A stretch of 64,000 nucleotides of DNA from Streptomyces jeddahensis (GCF_001642995.1 NZ_LOHS01000111.1:1-64000), one strand, 5' to 3'. Positions 47,757-57,194 are shown, counted from the stretch's first letter. A program made the numbers and translations. The notes: generated by a model from the sequence alone, not told the origin.

Positions 47757-47861
47757 GACATCTCCCTTTCCCAGGGTGTCCGTTGTGTCCCAGGCCATAG
47801 CTCATCAGTCCGAGGCCACGGGTGCAAGGGTCTGCTGAACATTGGTTTAGACCTTTATGCC

Positions 47862-47895
47862 GGTATGACCCCGCGCACAGGCACGGGGTCATACC
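47862..47895 (-). terminator. Terminator of the SulP-carbonic anhydrase gene
   Basis: A 12-bp stem (47862-47873 with 47884-47895) with a 10-nt loop directly downstream of the stop at 47923 on the minus strand. Confidence 0.8.
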
Positions 47896-47922
47896 TCTTC
47901 ACGGACGGGACCGGGGAAGAGT

Positions 47923-50418
47923 TCAGGCGCGCGACTCCTCCAGGGACACCTCGCCCACCTGGTCGAAGACCAAGCCGTCCGGTGCGGTGCCGGCGAGCAG
48001 ATACGCCTGTGCCTCGCCCACATGGAAGTACATGCCGTGCAGTTCGAGCGTGCCCTCCGCGAGCCGCCGAGCCACCGCCTCGTGGGCCCGCAGATGCTCC
48101 AACTGCTGCACCACATTGGTCAGACAGAGCCTCTCGACGTCATCGGCCGGCTCTCGTCCGGCCAGCCGCGCCCAGGGCCGCTCGGTGTCCGCCAGGCGCC
48201 ACAGGCTGGGCAGCCCGTGCCGCAGCCAGCGCCTGAGCGGCGTCTGTACATCGTCGGGCGCCACCTGGCCGGAGTCCGCGGACCGTTGGCCGGTGCCGTC
48301 GTCGGACTGCCCGTGCGCGGCGGACTTCAGAAGGGCCTGCATCGCCCCGCATCCGGAATGCCCGCACACGGTGATCGACTGCACTTCCAGGACGTCCACG
48401 GCGTACTCGATGGCAGCCGCGACCGAGTCGTCGCCGCTCTCCTCGCCCGGCAGCGGCACCAGATTGCCCACATTGCGTACGACGAACAGGTCGCCTGGAC
48501 CGCTGGAGGTGATCATCGAGGTGATGAGCCGGGAGTCGGCGCAGGTCAGGAACAGCTGCGTGGGCCGCTGTCCTTCACGCGCCAGCCGGGCGAGCTCGCT
48601 GCGCACCAGGGGAGCGGTGTTGCGCTGGAACGCGCTGATACCGCTGGCCAGATGATGCGCGCTGGGCAGGCCGTCCTCCGCGGTGGGGCGGGGCCAGTCG
48701 CAGTGGTGGTTGCGCCACGGCGTCCACGGACGGCAGCAGGAGTGCGAGGCGGCCGTGGGCTCGACGAGCCTTCCCCAGGCGCGTGCCTTCTCCGCAACCC
48801 TCGACTTCCCTCGAGCGCGGGAACCGTCATGGGCGGACTTGCCTCCTCGGCCACGGTCACCGCCATGAGCGGGGGAGGCCGCGATCCCGGCGCGCCCGGC
48901 CATCTCGACCGTTCCGCCGTGTCCACGGTGGGAGTCCTGCCAGTCCTGCAGTGACTCGTACGCCGCGTGGTCCATGAACGAGCCGTCCAGCTCGACCACG
49001 ACATGAGCGCCGTGGGGCACGAGGTGCAGGGTGCGGCTGAGCCTGGGCACGGCGAGGAACGTCAGCTGGCCGCGGACCCGGACGTGGTGGGTGCCGTCGG
49101 CGTCCTCTTCGTGCGTGATGCGGGTGTGGGCGAGCCGGTGCAGTGCGACGGCCACCGCGACGGCGATGCCGACGCCCACGCCTTCCAGGACGCCCAGGAA
49201 CACCACACCCACGGTGGTGACCGCATAGACGAGCACCTCGCGGTGGCGGGTGACCGTACGGATGTGGTTGATGCTGACCATCTGGATGCCGACGGCCATG
49301 ACCAGCGCGGCCAGCGCGGCCAGCGGGATCAGGTCGAGCACCGGCACGAGAAGGAGCGATGCCACCACGACCCACAGGCCGTGCAGCATGGCGGAGTTGC
49401 GACTGACGGCGCCAGACTGGACGTTCGCGGCGCTGCGCACCGCGACGCCGGTGACGGGCAGGCCGCCGAGCGCTCCGGAGACGATGTTGGCGGCGCCCTG
49501 GCCGCGCAGCTCCCGGTCGAGGTCCGCCCGCGGCACGCGCGGTCCCTTGCGCGCCGCGGCCAGCTTGTCGATGGCGACGGCTGAGAGCAGCGATTCGACG
49601 CTGCCGACGAGCGTGATGGTCAGCACGGCGGCCGCGATGCCCAGCACGGGTCCGTCGGGCAGTTGCGGCAGCGCATGGCTTGACCAGGAGGGCAGATCGA
49701 CCCGAGGGAGTCGCAGCCCGGCCAGCGCCGCCATCGCCGTGGCCAGCGCGACCGCCGCGAGGGCGGCGGGGATCTTACGGGCGGCACGCCCTGCGCGCCC
49801 GGGGATACGGGGCCAGGCCAGCAGCACGGCCAGGGTCAGGAGGCTCACCGACAGCGCGGCCGGATGCAGATCGGCCAACTGGCCGGGCAGCGCAGAGAGG
49901 TTGTCGATCACGGAGCTCTGCGGGTTGCTGCCGAGCACGACGTGCAGCTGCGCGACAGCGATGGTGACGCCGATGCCGGCCAGCATGCCGTGCACGATCG
50001 CGGGGCTGACGGCGAGCGCGGAGCGCGCCACCCGCAGGAAGGCCAGACCGAGTTGGGCCAGTCCGGCGAGGATGGTGATGGCGCAGGTCGTACGCCATCC
50101 GTAGCGCTGGATGATCTCGGCGGTCACGACCGTGAGCCCGGCGGCAGGGCCGCTCACCTGGAGCGGTGCGCCGCCGAACCGGCCGACCACGAGGCCGCCC
50201 ACCGCGGCGGCGACGAGGCCCGCCTGGAGCGGGGCTCCGGTGGCGAGGGCGATGCCCAGCGACAGCGGCAGGGCGATCAGGAAGACGGCCACCGAGGCGG
50301 ACAGGTCGGCGCCGGCGATCCGGAACCTGCCGCGCCGGCCCGAGGGCGGGCTGTGGGGTCCGTGGGCGTCGGTTGTGGGCGAAGGGTCGTCGGTGCGAGT
50401 GGGGACGCAGGCTGACAT
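47923..50418 (-). CDS. SulP transporter-STAS-beta carbonic anhydrase fusion
   Basis: The 831-residue protein has a SulP anion transporter domain (about 30-420) with GGAPLQVSGPAAGLTVVTAE and GSVESLLSAVAIDKLA, and a STAS domain (about 440-515, VRGQLTFLAVPRL). After a linker of about 75 basic, low-complexity residues comes a beta-class carbonic anhydrase (about 590-825) with zinc ligands in LFLTCADSR (near 624) and CGHSGCGA (near 685). Such fusions link bicarbonate transport and CO2 hydration. The linker is rich in Gly, Arg and Ser. ATG 50418 lies after GGAGACGGG; the upstream frame adds only unsupported residues. Confidence 0.93.
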   Translation of the reverse strand: MSACVPTRTDDPSPTTDAHGPHSPPSGRRGRFRIAGADLSASVAVFLIALPLSLGIALATGAPLQAGLVAAAVGGLVVGRFGGAPLQVSGPAAGLTVVTAEIIQRYGWRTTCAITILAGLAQLGLAFLRVARSALAVSPAIVHGMLAGIGVTIAVAQLHVVLGSNPQSSVIDNLSALPGQLADLHPAALSVSLLTLAVLLAWPRIPGRAGRAARKIPAALAAVALATAMAALAGLRLPRVDLPSWSSHALPQLPDGPVLGIAAAVLTITLVGSVESLLSAVAIDKLAAARKGPRVPRADLDRELRGQGAANIVSGALGGLPVTGVAVRSAANVQSGAVSRNSAMLHGLWVVVASLLLVPVLDLIPLAALAALVMAVGIQMVSINHIRTVTRHREVLVYAVTTVGVVFLGVLEGVGVGIAVAVAVALHRLAHTRITHEEDADGTHHVRVRGQLTFLAVPRLSRTLHLVPHGAHVVVELDGSFMDHAAYESLQDWQDSHRGHGGTVEMAGRAGIAASPAHGGDRGRGGKSAHDGSRARGKSRVAEKARAWGRLVEPTAASHSCCRPWTPWRNHHCDWPRPTAEDGLPSAHHLASGISAFQRNTAPLVRSELARLAREGQRPTQLFLTCADSRLITSMITSSGPGDLFVVRNVGNLVPLPGEESGDDSVAAAIEYAVDVLEVQSITVCGHSGCGAMQALLKSAAHGQSDDGTGQRSADSGQVAPDDVQTPLRRWLRHGLPSLWRLADTERPWARLAGREPADDVERLCLTNVVQQLEHLRAHEAVARRLAEGTLELHGMYFHVGEAQAYLLAGTAPDGLVFDQVGEVSLEESRA

Positions 50419-50785
50419 CTTTTCCCGTCTCCTCCGGGGCGGCGCGGTCGCGGAACTAGGGGCTCCCGGCCATTGCCGGGATGGGTCGCGGCCGTGGGTC
50501 ACGGCGTTGCAGCGGCGGGATTTCTCAACTCTTGGTAAACGAACCGTAATGCAGAGTAAAGGTGAGTGCCCGATTATCAGGGCAAAAGGGGCATCTTTTC
50601 ACCCCAGCGAGTGAATGTGGCCTTTTGTCGGCTCGTCGGACTACTTCTTCCGTGGCCTCGTGCGAGGTTGGGGCGCGCCGACGGCATTCCCGGCGCAACG
50701 CCTCGATCGATGCCCCTGCCCTGGATCGGCGCGCGGCTTCGCATCAGCGCACTGCCCCGGCTCGTAGGAAGAAGGTGGGCGGAAG
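50419..50785. other. Divergent promoter region, no gene
   Basis: 367 bp between divergent genes. Apart from a small inverted repeat (CCCGGCCATTGCCGGG, about 50466-50481), nothing specific is seen. AT-richer sequence at about 50525-50590 is where promoters would be expected. Confidence 0.5.
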
Positions 50786-52099
50786 ATGGCCGTCATCATG
50801 AGAATCACTGCGGGGATCACGACCGCCGCGGCCTGTGCCGCAGCCCTCACCGGCTGCTCCGGCGCTGCCACCGGCGCCAAGGAGGGCGTGGGGGAGGGCG
50901 CCAAGGGCCCGAAGGGGGCGGTGGCTCCCGCTCCGGCGCCGAAGAGTGCGGTGCGCCTGATCGGTGACGGGTCGACCGCCTACACCGGGGCGCAGCCGCA
51001 TCTGGCGAAGCCGCAGCGCCTGAAGTCCGGTCAGAAGCCCCCGCAGTTCGTGGTGTTCTCGTGGGACGGCGCGGGCGAGGACAGCCAGAAGCTGTTCTCG
51101 TACTTCCGCAAGGTGGCGAAGAAGAACAACGCCACCATGACGTACTTCCTCAGCGGCGTGTACATGCTCCCGGAGCAGAAGGCCGACCTCTATCGGCCGC
51201 CGCACCACTCGCCCGGCCGCTCGGACATCGGCTTCAACGACCGCGAGGGCATCAAGGCGACCGTGGAGCAGCTCCGGGGAGCCTGGCTCGAGGGCAACGA
51301 GATCGGCACGCACTTCAACGGCCACTTCTGCGGCAGCGGAGGCGGGGTCGGCGAGTGGTCGGTGGAGGACTGGAAGGACGAGATCCGGCAGGCCAAGTCC
51401 TTTGTGAAGTCATGGAAGACGAACGCGGGCCTGAAGACGGCGGCGCCGCTGCCCTTCGACTACGACAAAGAGCTCATCGGCGCCCGCACACCGTGCCTGG
51501 AGGGCAAGGAGAACTTCCGGCGGGCGGCCCGCGAGCTCGGATTCCGCTACGACACCAGCGGCGTCGACAACCAGGTGTGGCCCGAGCGGAAGGGCGGCCT
51601 GTGGGACCTGTCGATGCAGCTCGTCCCCGTGCCGGGACGTTCCTTCGAGACGCTGACCATGGACTACAACTTCATGGTCAACCAGTCCGGCACCTCGACC
51701 CAGGGCGACCCGTCCAAGCACGAGTACTGGGGCAACCAGATGCGCGACGGCCTGCTGCAGGGCTTCGACCGCGCCTACAACGGCAACCGGGCGCCTCTGA
51801 TCATCGGCAACCACTTCGAGTCCTGGAACGGCGGCACCTACATGCGGGCCATCGAGGAGACCATCGAGCGGGTCTGCAACAAGCCGGACGTGCGCTGCGT
51901 CTCCTTTCGCCAGCTCGCCGACTGGCTCGACGCCCAGGACCCGGCCGTCCTCGACAAGCTGCGCCGGCTGAAGGTCGGCGAGGCCCCGAAGGCGGGCTGG
52001 GCCGCCTACCTCGCCGCCGAACCTTCGCCTGCCCCCAAGGGGGCACCGGGCGCTCCCAGGGCTTCGGCGTCCGGGGCTTCGGCGGCCGGCCAAGGCTAG
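50786..52099 (+). CDS. Polysaccharide deacetylase-like lipoprotein
   Basis: The 437-residue protein begins with a lipoprotein signal, TTAAACAAALTGC, lipidation at Cys24. The mature part has FVVFSWDGAGEDSQKLFSYF with the first NodB-type Asp (SWDGAG), and GNEIGTHFNGHFCGSGGG with the H-x3-H-like metal pair (THFNGH). Late in the sequence is APLIIGNHFESWNGGTY. These mark a divergent NodB-fold (CE4-like) protein. The C-terminal 30 residues are Ala/Pro/Ser low complexity. The substrate is not known; surface glycans are a guess. Confidence 0.85.
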   Translation: MAVIMRITAGITTAAACAAALTGCSGAATGAKEGVGEGAKGPKGAVAPAPAPKSAVRLIGDGSTAYTGAQPHLAKPQRLKSGQKPPQFVVFSWDGAGEDSQKLFSYFRKVAKKNNATMTYFLSGVYMLPEQKADLYRPPHHSPGRSDIGFNDREGIKATVEQLRGAWLEGNEIGTHFNGHFCGSGGGVGEWSVEDWKDEIRQAKSFVKSWKTNAGLKTAAPLPFDYDKELIGARTPCLEGKENFRRAARELGFRYDTSGVDNQVWPERKGGLWDLSMQLVPVPGRSFETLTMDYNFMVNQSGTSTQGDPSKHEYWGNQMRDGLLQGFDRAYNGNRAPLIIGNHFESWNGGTYMRAIEETIERVCNKPDVRCVSFRQLADWLDAQDPAVLDKLRRLKVGEAPKAGWAAYLAAEPSPAPKGAPGAPRASASGASAAGQG

Positions 52100-52174
52100 G
52101 GACGTCCGCGGGGCGAGGCGTCCCGGGACCGCTCGGGCCGGCGCTGTGACGCGGAGGCCCGGGCGATCCGGCGG

Positions 52175-53176
52175 TCATGCCGGCTGGGGGGCGCCGACCT
52201 CTACGCTGTGGAGGCTCTCCCGCAGCACGAAGCCGGGGTCGACCTGCGACGCCAGATCCACGCCCGTCCGCGCGTTGCCCCAGCTCTGCGCGTTCTTCAG
52301 GTGGAAGTGCACCATCTGGCGCGTATAGCGGTCCCAGTCACGGACGTCGTACGTCGCGTCGGCCGCGGTCCTGAGCGCCTGCAGGGCGAGGTGGTTGGCG
52401 TCCTCCAGGAGCTCGAACCGGGGCGGGCGGCCCTTCTCCATGGCGCGCACCCAGTCCGAGTGCCCGACCGTGACGAGCAGGTCCTCTCCCACCTCCTCCT
52501 GCAGGAAGTCGATGTCGTCCTGCCCCTGCACCTTGTTGCCGACGACTTTCAGCGCGACGCCGAAGTCCCGTGCGTACTCCTTGTACTGGCGGTAGACGGA
52601 CACTCCCTTGCGGGTCGGCTCGGCCACCAGGAAGGTCATGTCGAAGCGGGTGAACATGCCGGACGCGAAGGAGTCCGAGCCCGCCGTCATGTCGACGACC
52701 ACGTACTCGCCGCGGCCGTCCACCAGATGGTTCAGGCACAGCTCCACCGCGCCCGTCTTCGAGTGGTAGCAGGCGACGCCAAGGTCGGCTTCGGTGAAGG
52801 GGCCGGTGACCATCAAACGGACGGCCGCGCCGTCGAGTTCCACCGGGTGCGCGCATGCCTCGTACACCGGATTGGTCTCGCACACCCGTAGCAGCCGGGA
52901 GCCCGCGCCGGGCGGTGTCGTCTTGATCATCGTCTCGGCGGAGGAGATGCGCGGGTTCGTGCCGCGCAGATAGTCCTTGATCAGCGGCAGTCGGTCGCCC
53001 ATCGCGGGCAGCGCGGCGGCCTCCGCCTCGTCGAGACCGAGCGCGGGGCCCAGGTGCTGGTTGATGTCCGCGTCGACGGCGAGCACCGGAGCGCCGGTGG
53101 CGGCGAGATGACGGATGAAGAGGGAGGACAGCGTGGTCTTGCCGCTGCCGCCCTTTCCCACGAAAGCGATCTTCAT
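52175..53176 (-). CDS. CooC-like MinD-family ATPase
   Basis: The 333-residue protein starts MKIAFVGKGGSGKTTLSSLF (deviant Walker A with signature Lys), followed by VLAVDADINQHLGPALGL and EYVVVDMTAGSDSFASGMF (switch II/Walker B). It has CooC/CODH-maturation-type residues such as CETNPVYEAC, two Cys that could bind a metal between subunits. No carbon monoxide dehydrogenase gene is near. An in-frame extension to 53320 is possible but overlaps the divergent promoter. It is divergent from the Fic-like gene. Confidence 0.88.
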   Translation of the reverse strand: MKIAFVGKGGSGKTTLSSLFIRHLAATGAPVLAVDADINQHLGPALGLDEAEAAALPAMGDRLPLIKDYLRGTNPRISSAETMIKTTPPGAGSRLLRVCETNPVYEACAHPVELDGAAVRLMVTGPFTEADLGVACYHSKTGAVELCLNHLVDGRGEYVVVDMTAGSDSFASGMFTRFDMTFLVAEPTRKGVSVYRQYKEYARDFGVALKVVGNKVQGQDDIDFLQEEVGEDLLVTVGHSDWVRAMEKGRPPRFELLEDANHLALQALRTAADATYDVRDWDRYTRQMVHFHLKNAQSWGNARTGVDLASQVDPGFVLRESLHSVEVGAPQPA

Positions 53177-53318
53177 GTTCGCCAAGCGTAATGGCGCGAT
53201 CTCGGAGCGTGGCAACTCGGCGGAGAGAAGACCACTCCTTCGTGGGCCGAGATGGTGTGGCGAGAAGCTCATCGGAGCAGTGGTGGCGGGAGATCGCCCG
53301 GCGCGTAGGGTCGTACTC

Positions 53319-54143
53319 ATGAGTACGACAGGTGCGTCCGCCGACCCGCTCGCGGCCCTCGGTTCGCTGCCCGGTGTCGGGGACTCCGTGGAGTCGGTGC
53401 GCCGGGCGGTGGACCGGGTCTACGGCCACAGGATCATGCGGCGCCGCAGCAACGAGATCACCTCCGAGGCGGCGCTGCGCGGCGCGCGCGGATCGGCTGC
53501 GCTGTCCGGCGCCGACTGGGCGCTCGAGGAAGTGCGTCGGCGCACCGACTTCAGCGGCGACGAGGAGGCGCGGACCGTCGGCGCCGCCCTGCGGCTCACC
53601 GCCGAGGCAGGCCAACTCCTCTCGATCTGGCGGCAGTCGCCGCTCCGGGTCCTGGCCCGCCTCCACCTGGTGGCGGCCGCCGGCCGGTCCGAGGACGTAG
53701 GACGGCCCCGGCAGGACGGTGAACCGGTCGACGAACCGCTGATCGACCTCCCGCTGCCGCAGGCGGAGGAGGTGGCCGCCCGCCTGGAGGGACTGTCGCA
53801 GCTGATCGTCGCGGGCAGCCAGGCCCCGGCGCTGGTGACCGCGGCCGTGGTGCACGGTGAACTGCTGGCGCTGCGCCCCTTCGGCTCCCACAACGGGCTG
53901 GTCGCGCGCGCCGCCGAGCGCATCGTGCTGATCGGCAGCGGCCTCGATCCAAAATCCATCTGCCCGGCCGAGGTCGGCCATGCGGAACAGGGCCGGTCCG
54001 CCTATGCGGCAGCGCTCGAGGGCTATGCGTCCGGTACGGCGGAGGGGATGGCCGCCTGGATCGCTCACTGCGGGCGCGCGGTCGAGCTGGGCGTCAGGGA
54101 GTCGACGGCGGTCTGCGAGGCGCTCCAGCGCGGGGCGGCCTGA
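53319..54143 (+). CDS. Degenerate Fic/Fido-domain protein
   Basis: The 274-residue helical protein contains VVHGELLALRPFGSHNGLVA (about 180-199), then RAAERIVLIGSGLDPKS. This aligns with the Fic motif HPFxx(G)NGRxxR, but the catalytic His is Arg, the metal-binding Asp/Glu is Ser, and the first motif Arg is Leu. AMP transfer is therefore unlikely; a structural or regulatory role may remain. These proteins are widespread in Streptomyces at this locus, often mislabelled oxidoreductase. ATG 53319 fits the start of conserved sequence. Confidence 0.75.
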   Translation: MSTTGASADPLAALGSLPGVGDSVESVRRAVDRVYGHRIMRRRSNEITSEAALRGARGSAALSGADWALEEVRRRTDFSGDEEARTVGAALRLTAEAGQLLSIWRQSPLRVLARLHLVAAAGRSEDVGRPRQDGEPVDEPLIDLPLPQAEEVAARLEGLSQLIVAGSQAPALVTAAVVHGELLALRPFGSHNGLVARAAERIVLIGSGLDPKSICPAEVGHAEQGRSAYAAALEGYASGTAEGMAAWIAHCGRAVELGVRESTAVCEALQRGAA

Positions 54144-54192
54144 GGCCGACGGGCCGGAGGCGAGGGGCTACCAGCGACCAGCGGACAGGGCT

Positions 54193-54220
54193 GCGGCGGT
54201 ACGAGAACTCGTACCGCCGC
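54193..54220 (+). terminator. Terminator after the Fic-like gene
   Basis: A 13-bp stem (54193-54205 with 54208-54220) around a tight loop lies 49 nt downstream of the stop. Confidence 0.75.
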
Positions 54221-54690
54221 TGGCATGTCCACCGGGTTACCATGCGTCCTCGATATCTGCCCATCAGGCCGGGGACTTAGCCCGTCGCCTGGTGCGGCTG
54301 GCCCGTAATCGACGGGTCGACGTCGCGTGGGTGCCCGGTATTCATGCATCGGTCCGTGGGCCTTGGTTGCGTTACAGGTGATCCTTCCGGATATGCCGTG
54401 GTCTCGCGGGCCGTTGAGTCCTTTGTACTCCAGGGCCGAGGGCAAGCGGAAGTGGTCGCTACACTTCTTTACTTTTAGGTTCAAAGACCGGTGATTCCGG
54501 CGTGGCCCGCGGTGTCTGTGCTGGTGGCGGGGCCCGGTTGGAACCGCGGTGCGCTGAGCCGGACGGCCCGCCCGACAGGCGGCCGGGCCGTACCCGCGCC
54601 GGGGGTGCGTCAGACTGCTGCGCTGCGCGCGGCGTCCGGCGGCACCTGGCCGCCAGCCGCCTCGCCCACTGTCCCCGTGCCGGGGACGCG
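54221..54690. other. Intergenic region, nothing recognisable
   Basis: 470 bp with no frame having both a ribosome-binding site and recognisable sequence. A short AT-richer patch lies at about 54458-54485. Confidence 0.5.
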
Positions 54691-55524
54691 TCAGAGTGCC
54701 GCGGTGCGGCGCCGGCTCGCGTACCAGACCAGGCCCGCGGTGGCCGCGGCGGCACCGACGGCGGCCATCGCGACCAGAGCCGGGCGCGGGGGCACCTTGA
54801 ACGCGGGGATCCGCTGCTTGAGCCGGACGGGTCGGTGGAAGTCGAGAATCGGCCACTGGCGCGCGAGAGCCTCGCGGCGCAGTGCGCGGTCGGGGTTGAC
54901 CGCATATGGATGACCGACGGACTCCAGCATGGGTACGTCGGTCACCGAGTCGCTGTACGCGTAACATCGCGCGAGGTCGTACCCCTCCGATGCCGCCAGC
55001 TCCTTGATGGCCTCCGCCTTGGTGGGTCCGTATGCGTAGTACTCCACCTCGCCCGTGAAACACCCGTCCTCGCCGACGACCATCCGCGTCGCCACGACCC
55101 GGTCCGCTCCGAGCAGTTCGCCGATGGGCTCGACGACCTCCGCGCCGGAGGTGGAGACGATCACGACGTCGCGGCCGGCGGTGTGGTGCTCCTCGATGAG
55201 CGAGGCGGCCTCGTCGTAGATGATGGGGTCGATCAAATCGTGCAGGGTCTCGGCGACGATCTCCTTCACCTGCTGCACGTTCCACCCGCGGCACAGCGCC
55301 GAGAGGTACTCGCGCATGCGCTCCATCTGATCGTGGTCGGCTCCGCCCGCCAGGAAGACGAACTGGGCGTACGCGGTGCGCAGTACGGCACGGCGGTTGA
55401 TCAGCCCGCCTTGGTAGAACGACTTGCTGAAGGTGAGCGTGCTGGACTTCGCAATGACCGTCTTGTCCAGGTCGAAGAAGGCCGCGGTGCGGGGCGACGA
55501 GTGGTTTTCCACGAGCCAGAGCAT
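54691..55524 (-). CDS. HAD-superfamily IB phosphatase with C-terminal membrane anchor
   Basis: The 277-residue protein has HAD motif I FFDLDKTVI (Asp18, Asp20), motif II in VVIVSTSGAEVVEP, and motif III/IV in KAEAIKELAASEGYDLARCY followed by AYSDSVTDVPMLESVGHPYA. It is of the SerB-like IB subfamily. A hydrophobic segment near 245-268 (ALVAMAAVGAAAATAGLVWY) anchors it. It stands at the position of Rv3661 in M. tuberculosis, next to ssd. The substrate is unknown. Confidence 0.92.
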   Translation of the reverse strand: MLWLVENHSSPRTAAFFDLDKTVIAKSSTLTFSKSFYQGGLINRRAVLRTAYAQFVFLAGGADHDQMERMREYLSALCRGWNVQQVKEIVAETLHDLIDPIIYDEAASLIEEHHTAGRDVVIVSTSGAEVVEPIGELLGADRVVATRMVVGEDGCFTGEVEYYAYGPTKAEAIKELAASEGYDLARCYAYSDSVTDVPMLESVGHPYAVNPDRALRREALARQWPILDFHRPVRLKQRIPAFKVPPRPALVAMAAVGAAAATAGLVWYASRRRTAAL

Positions 55525-56078
55525 ATGCGCCCACCATTCGGCGTAAGGTGTGGCGCGTGGGTTTGCCTGAGAGGGCTCTCGGGTACACCATGGAAGTCAC
55601 GGATCGTTCGCGACCGTGCTAACCCGGTCCGACTCCTCCCCCCCCGAGTCGGCCGTGGGGACGACCCCCGCTCTCCCCCCCGGCGGGGGTCGTCGCATGT
55701 CCGGACGGGTTTCGTCCCCTCTTCTCTGATCATCGGGTCCTCCGTGTGGCTTGAGTGCCGCTGTGTTCCGACTGCCTCAACTGGTCACTCTGCGTAGTGG
55801 TTGTGCTCCTCTGTGGAAGTTCCGGCGATGTCACCGGTATGGGTGAGAGGGATATTCACAACCCCTGGGTTGTCCACAGTTATTGACCAAGATCCACACG
55901 ATTTCCGGGATCGCTGCACGGTGATTCCGCTCGTCCCGCTCGCGGAGTTCATGACCGGTTCGGTTTCGCCGGTTCGCAGTGCCGGTTCCCGCCACTTCTC
56001 TTTGGCGAATTGCCGGCCCGTCCTCCGCGGTCACGGGTCACGGGCGCATGACGTGTACAGCGAGAGGGGCTGGGGATC
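55525..56078. promoter_or_regulatory. Long divergent region with a DnaA-box-like site
   Basis: 554 bp between the HAD gene and ssd. It contains a strong hairpin (55660-55671 with 55683-55694) and, at 55870-55878, TTGTCCACA, the Streptomyces DnaA-box consensus. A weaker GATCCACAC lies at 55891-55899. No gene is seen. A regulated promoter for the tad operon is likely. Confidence 0.5.
55660..55694. terminator. GC-rich hairpin upstream of the HAD gene
   Basis: A perfect 12-bp stem (55660-55671 with 55683-55694) and 11-nt C-rich loop. It may be a terminator or leader structure. Confidence 0.55.
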
Positions 56079-57194
56079 GTGGCGGGAGCCATCGCATATG
56101 ACCGGTCGCCGGCCGCCGAGGGGCGGCAGGGCGCACCGCTGATCGTCACGGAGGACGTGGAGCTGCTGGACGATCTGCTGCGGCTGTGTGCTGCGGCCGG
56201 GGCGAGACCGGAGGTGCACCACGGAGTGCCCGAGCGGCGGAGCGAGTGGGAAGCGGCGCCGCTCGTGCTGGTCGGGGACGATGCCGCCGTCCGGGTGCGG
56301 GGTGCGGGGCGCAGACGTGGAGTGGTGCTGGTCGGGCGCGACCAGGACGATCCGGACGTGTGGCAGCGGGCCGTGGAGATCGGCGCCGACCATGTGCTGC
56401 GGCTGCCCGACGGTGAGCAGTGGCTGGTGGACCGGATCGCCGATGTGGCCGAGGGCGTGGGGCGGCCCGCGCTCACGATCGGGGTGATCGGCGGGCGCGG
56501 AGGGGCGGGGGCTTCCACGCTCGCGTGCGCGCTCGCGGTGACGTCGGCACGGGAGGGTCGCCGCACCCTGCTCGTGGACGCCGACCCGCTGGGCGGCGGC
56601 CTCGACGTGCTGCTCGGCGGTGAGACCGCCGACGGGCTGCGCTGGCCCGCGTTCGCAGAGTCGCGCGGGAGGGTCGGGGGAGCAGCCCTGGAGGAGTCGC
56701 TGCCCGAGTTGCATGCGCTGCGGATCCTCAGCTGGGACAGGGCCGATTCGGTCGTCGTGCCGCCGGAGGCCGTGCGTGCGGTGCTCGCCGCCGCCCGCAG
56801 GCGGGGCGGTTCAGTGATCGTTGACCTGCCGCGCCGGGTGGACGACGGGACCGCCGAGGTCCTCGCCCAACTGGACCTGGGGCTGCTGGTGGTGCCTCCG
56901 GAGCTGCGCGCGGTTGCCGCGGCGAAGCGGGTCGCGTCGGTGGTGGGCATGGTGCTGCAGGACCTGCGGGTCGTGGTGGGTGCCGGGCGCGGCACCGGGG
57001 GATCCGGCGGACTCACCGCGGAGGAGGTGGCGCGGCTCCTGGCGCTGCCGCTTGCGGGAGAACTCCCGGTGGAGCCCGGCCTGTCGGCGGCTCAGGCGGG
57101 CGGTGAGCCGCCCGGGGCGGCAGCGCGCGGCCCACTGGCGCGGTTCTGCCGGGCCTTCTGGGAGCGGGTGCCCGTCGAAGGAGGGGGCGTATGA
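56079..57194 (+). CDS. ssd: Septum site-determining/CpaE-like ATPase-fold protein
   Basis: The 371-residue protein has an N-terminal receiver-like region (about 1-130) and a MinD/ParA-type domain. Its P-loop reads GVIGGRGGAGASTLACAL (about 135-152), without the usual Lys residues. VDADPLGGGLDVLLGGE and VIVDLPRRVDDGTAEVL follow. The same loss is typical of actinobacterial Ssd, which influences septation in M. tuberculosis (Rv3660c) and heads the tad gene cluster. The start is GTG 56079 after GAGGGG. The stop overlaps tadA by ATGA. Confidence 0.9.
   Translation: MAGAIAYDRSPAAEGRQGAPLIVTEDVELLDDLLRLCAAAGARPEVHHGVPERRSEWEAAPLVLVGDDAAVRVRGAGRRRGVVLVGRDQDDPDVWQRAVEIGADHVLRLPDGEQWLVDRIADVAEGVGRPALTIGVIGGRGGAGASTLACALAVTSAREGRRTLLVDADPLGGGLDVLLGGETADGLRWPAFAESRGRVGGAALEESLPELHALRILSWDRADSVVVPPEAVRAVLAAARRRGGSVIVDLPRRVDDGTAEVLAQLDLGLLVVPPELRAVAAAKRVASVVGMVLQDLRVVVGAGRGTGGSGGLTAEEVARLLALPLAGELPVEPGLSAAQAGGEPPGAAARGPLARFCRAFWERVPVEGGGV

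Noticed and set aside
45714..48236. 840-codon plus-strand frame opposite acs
   Set aside because: Antisense to acetyl-CoA synthetase with all its motifs; no domain on this strand.
55545..55620. Possible riboswitch (GAGAGGGCTCTCGGG-type hairpin) upstream of the HAD gene
   Set aside because: Only one small stem is seen and no known riboswitch consensus fits.
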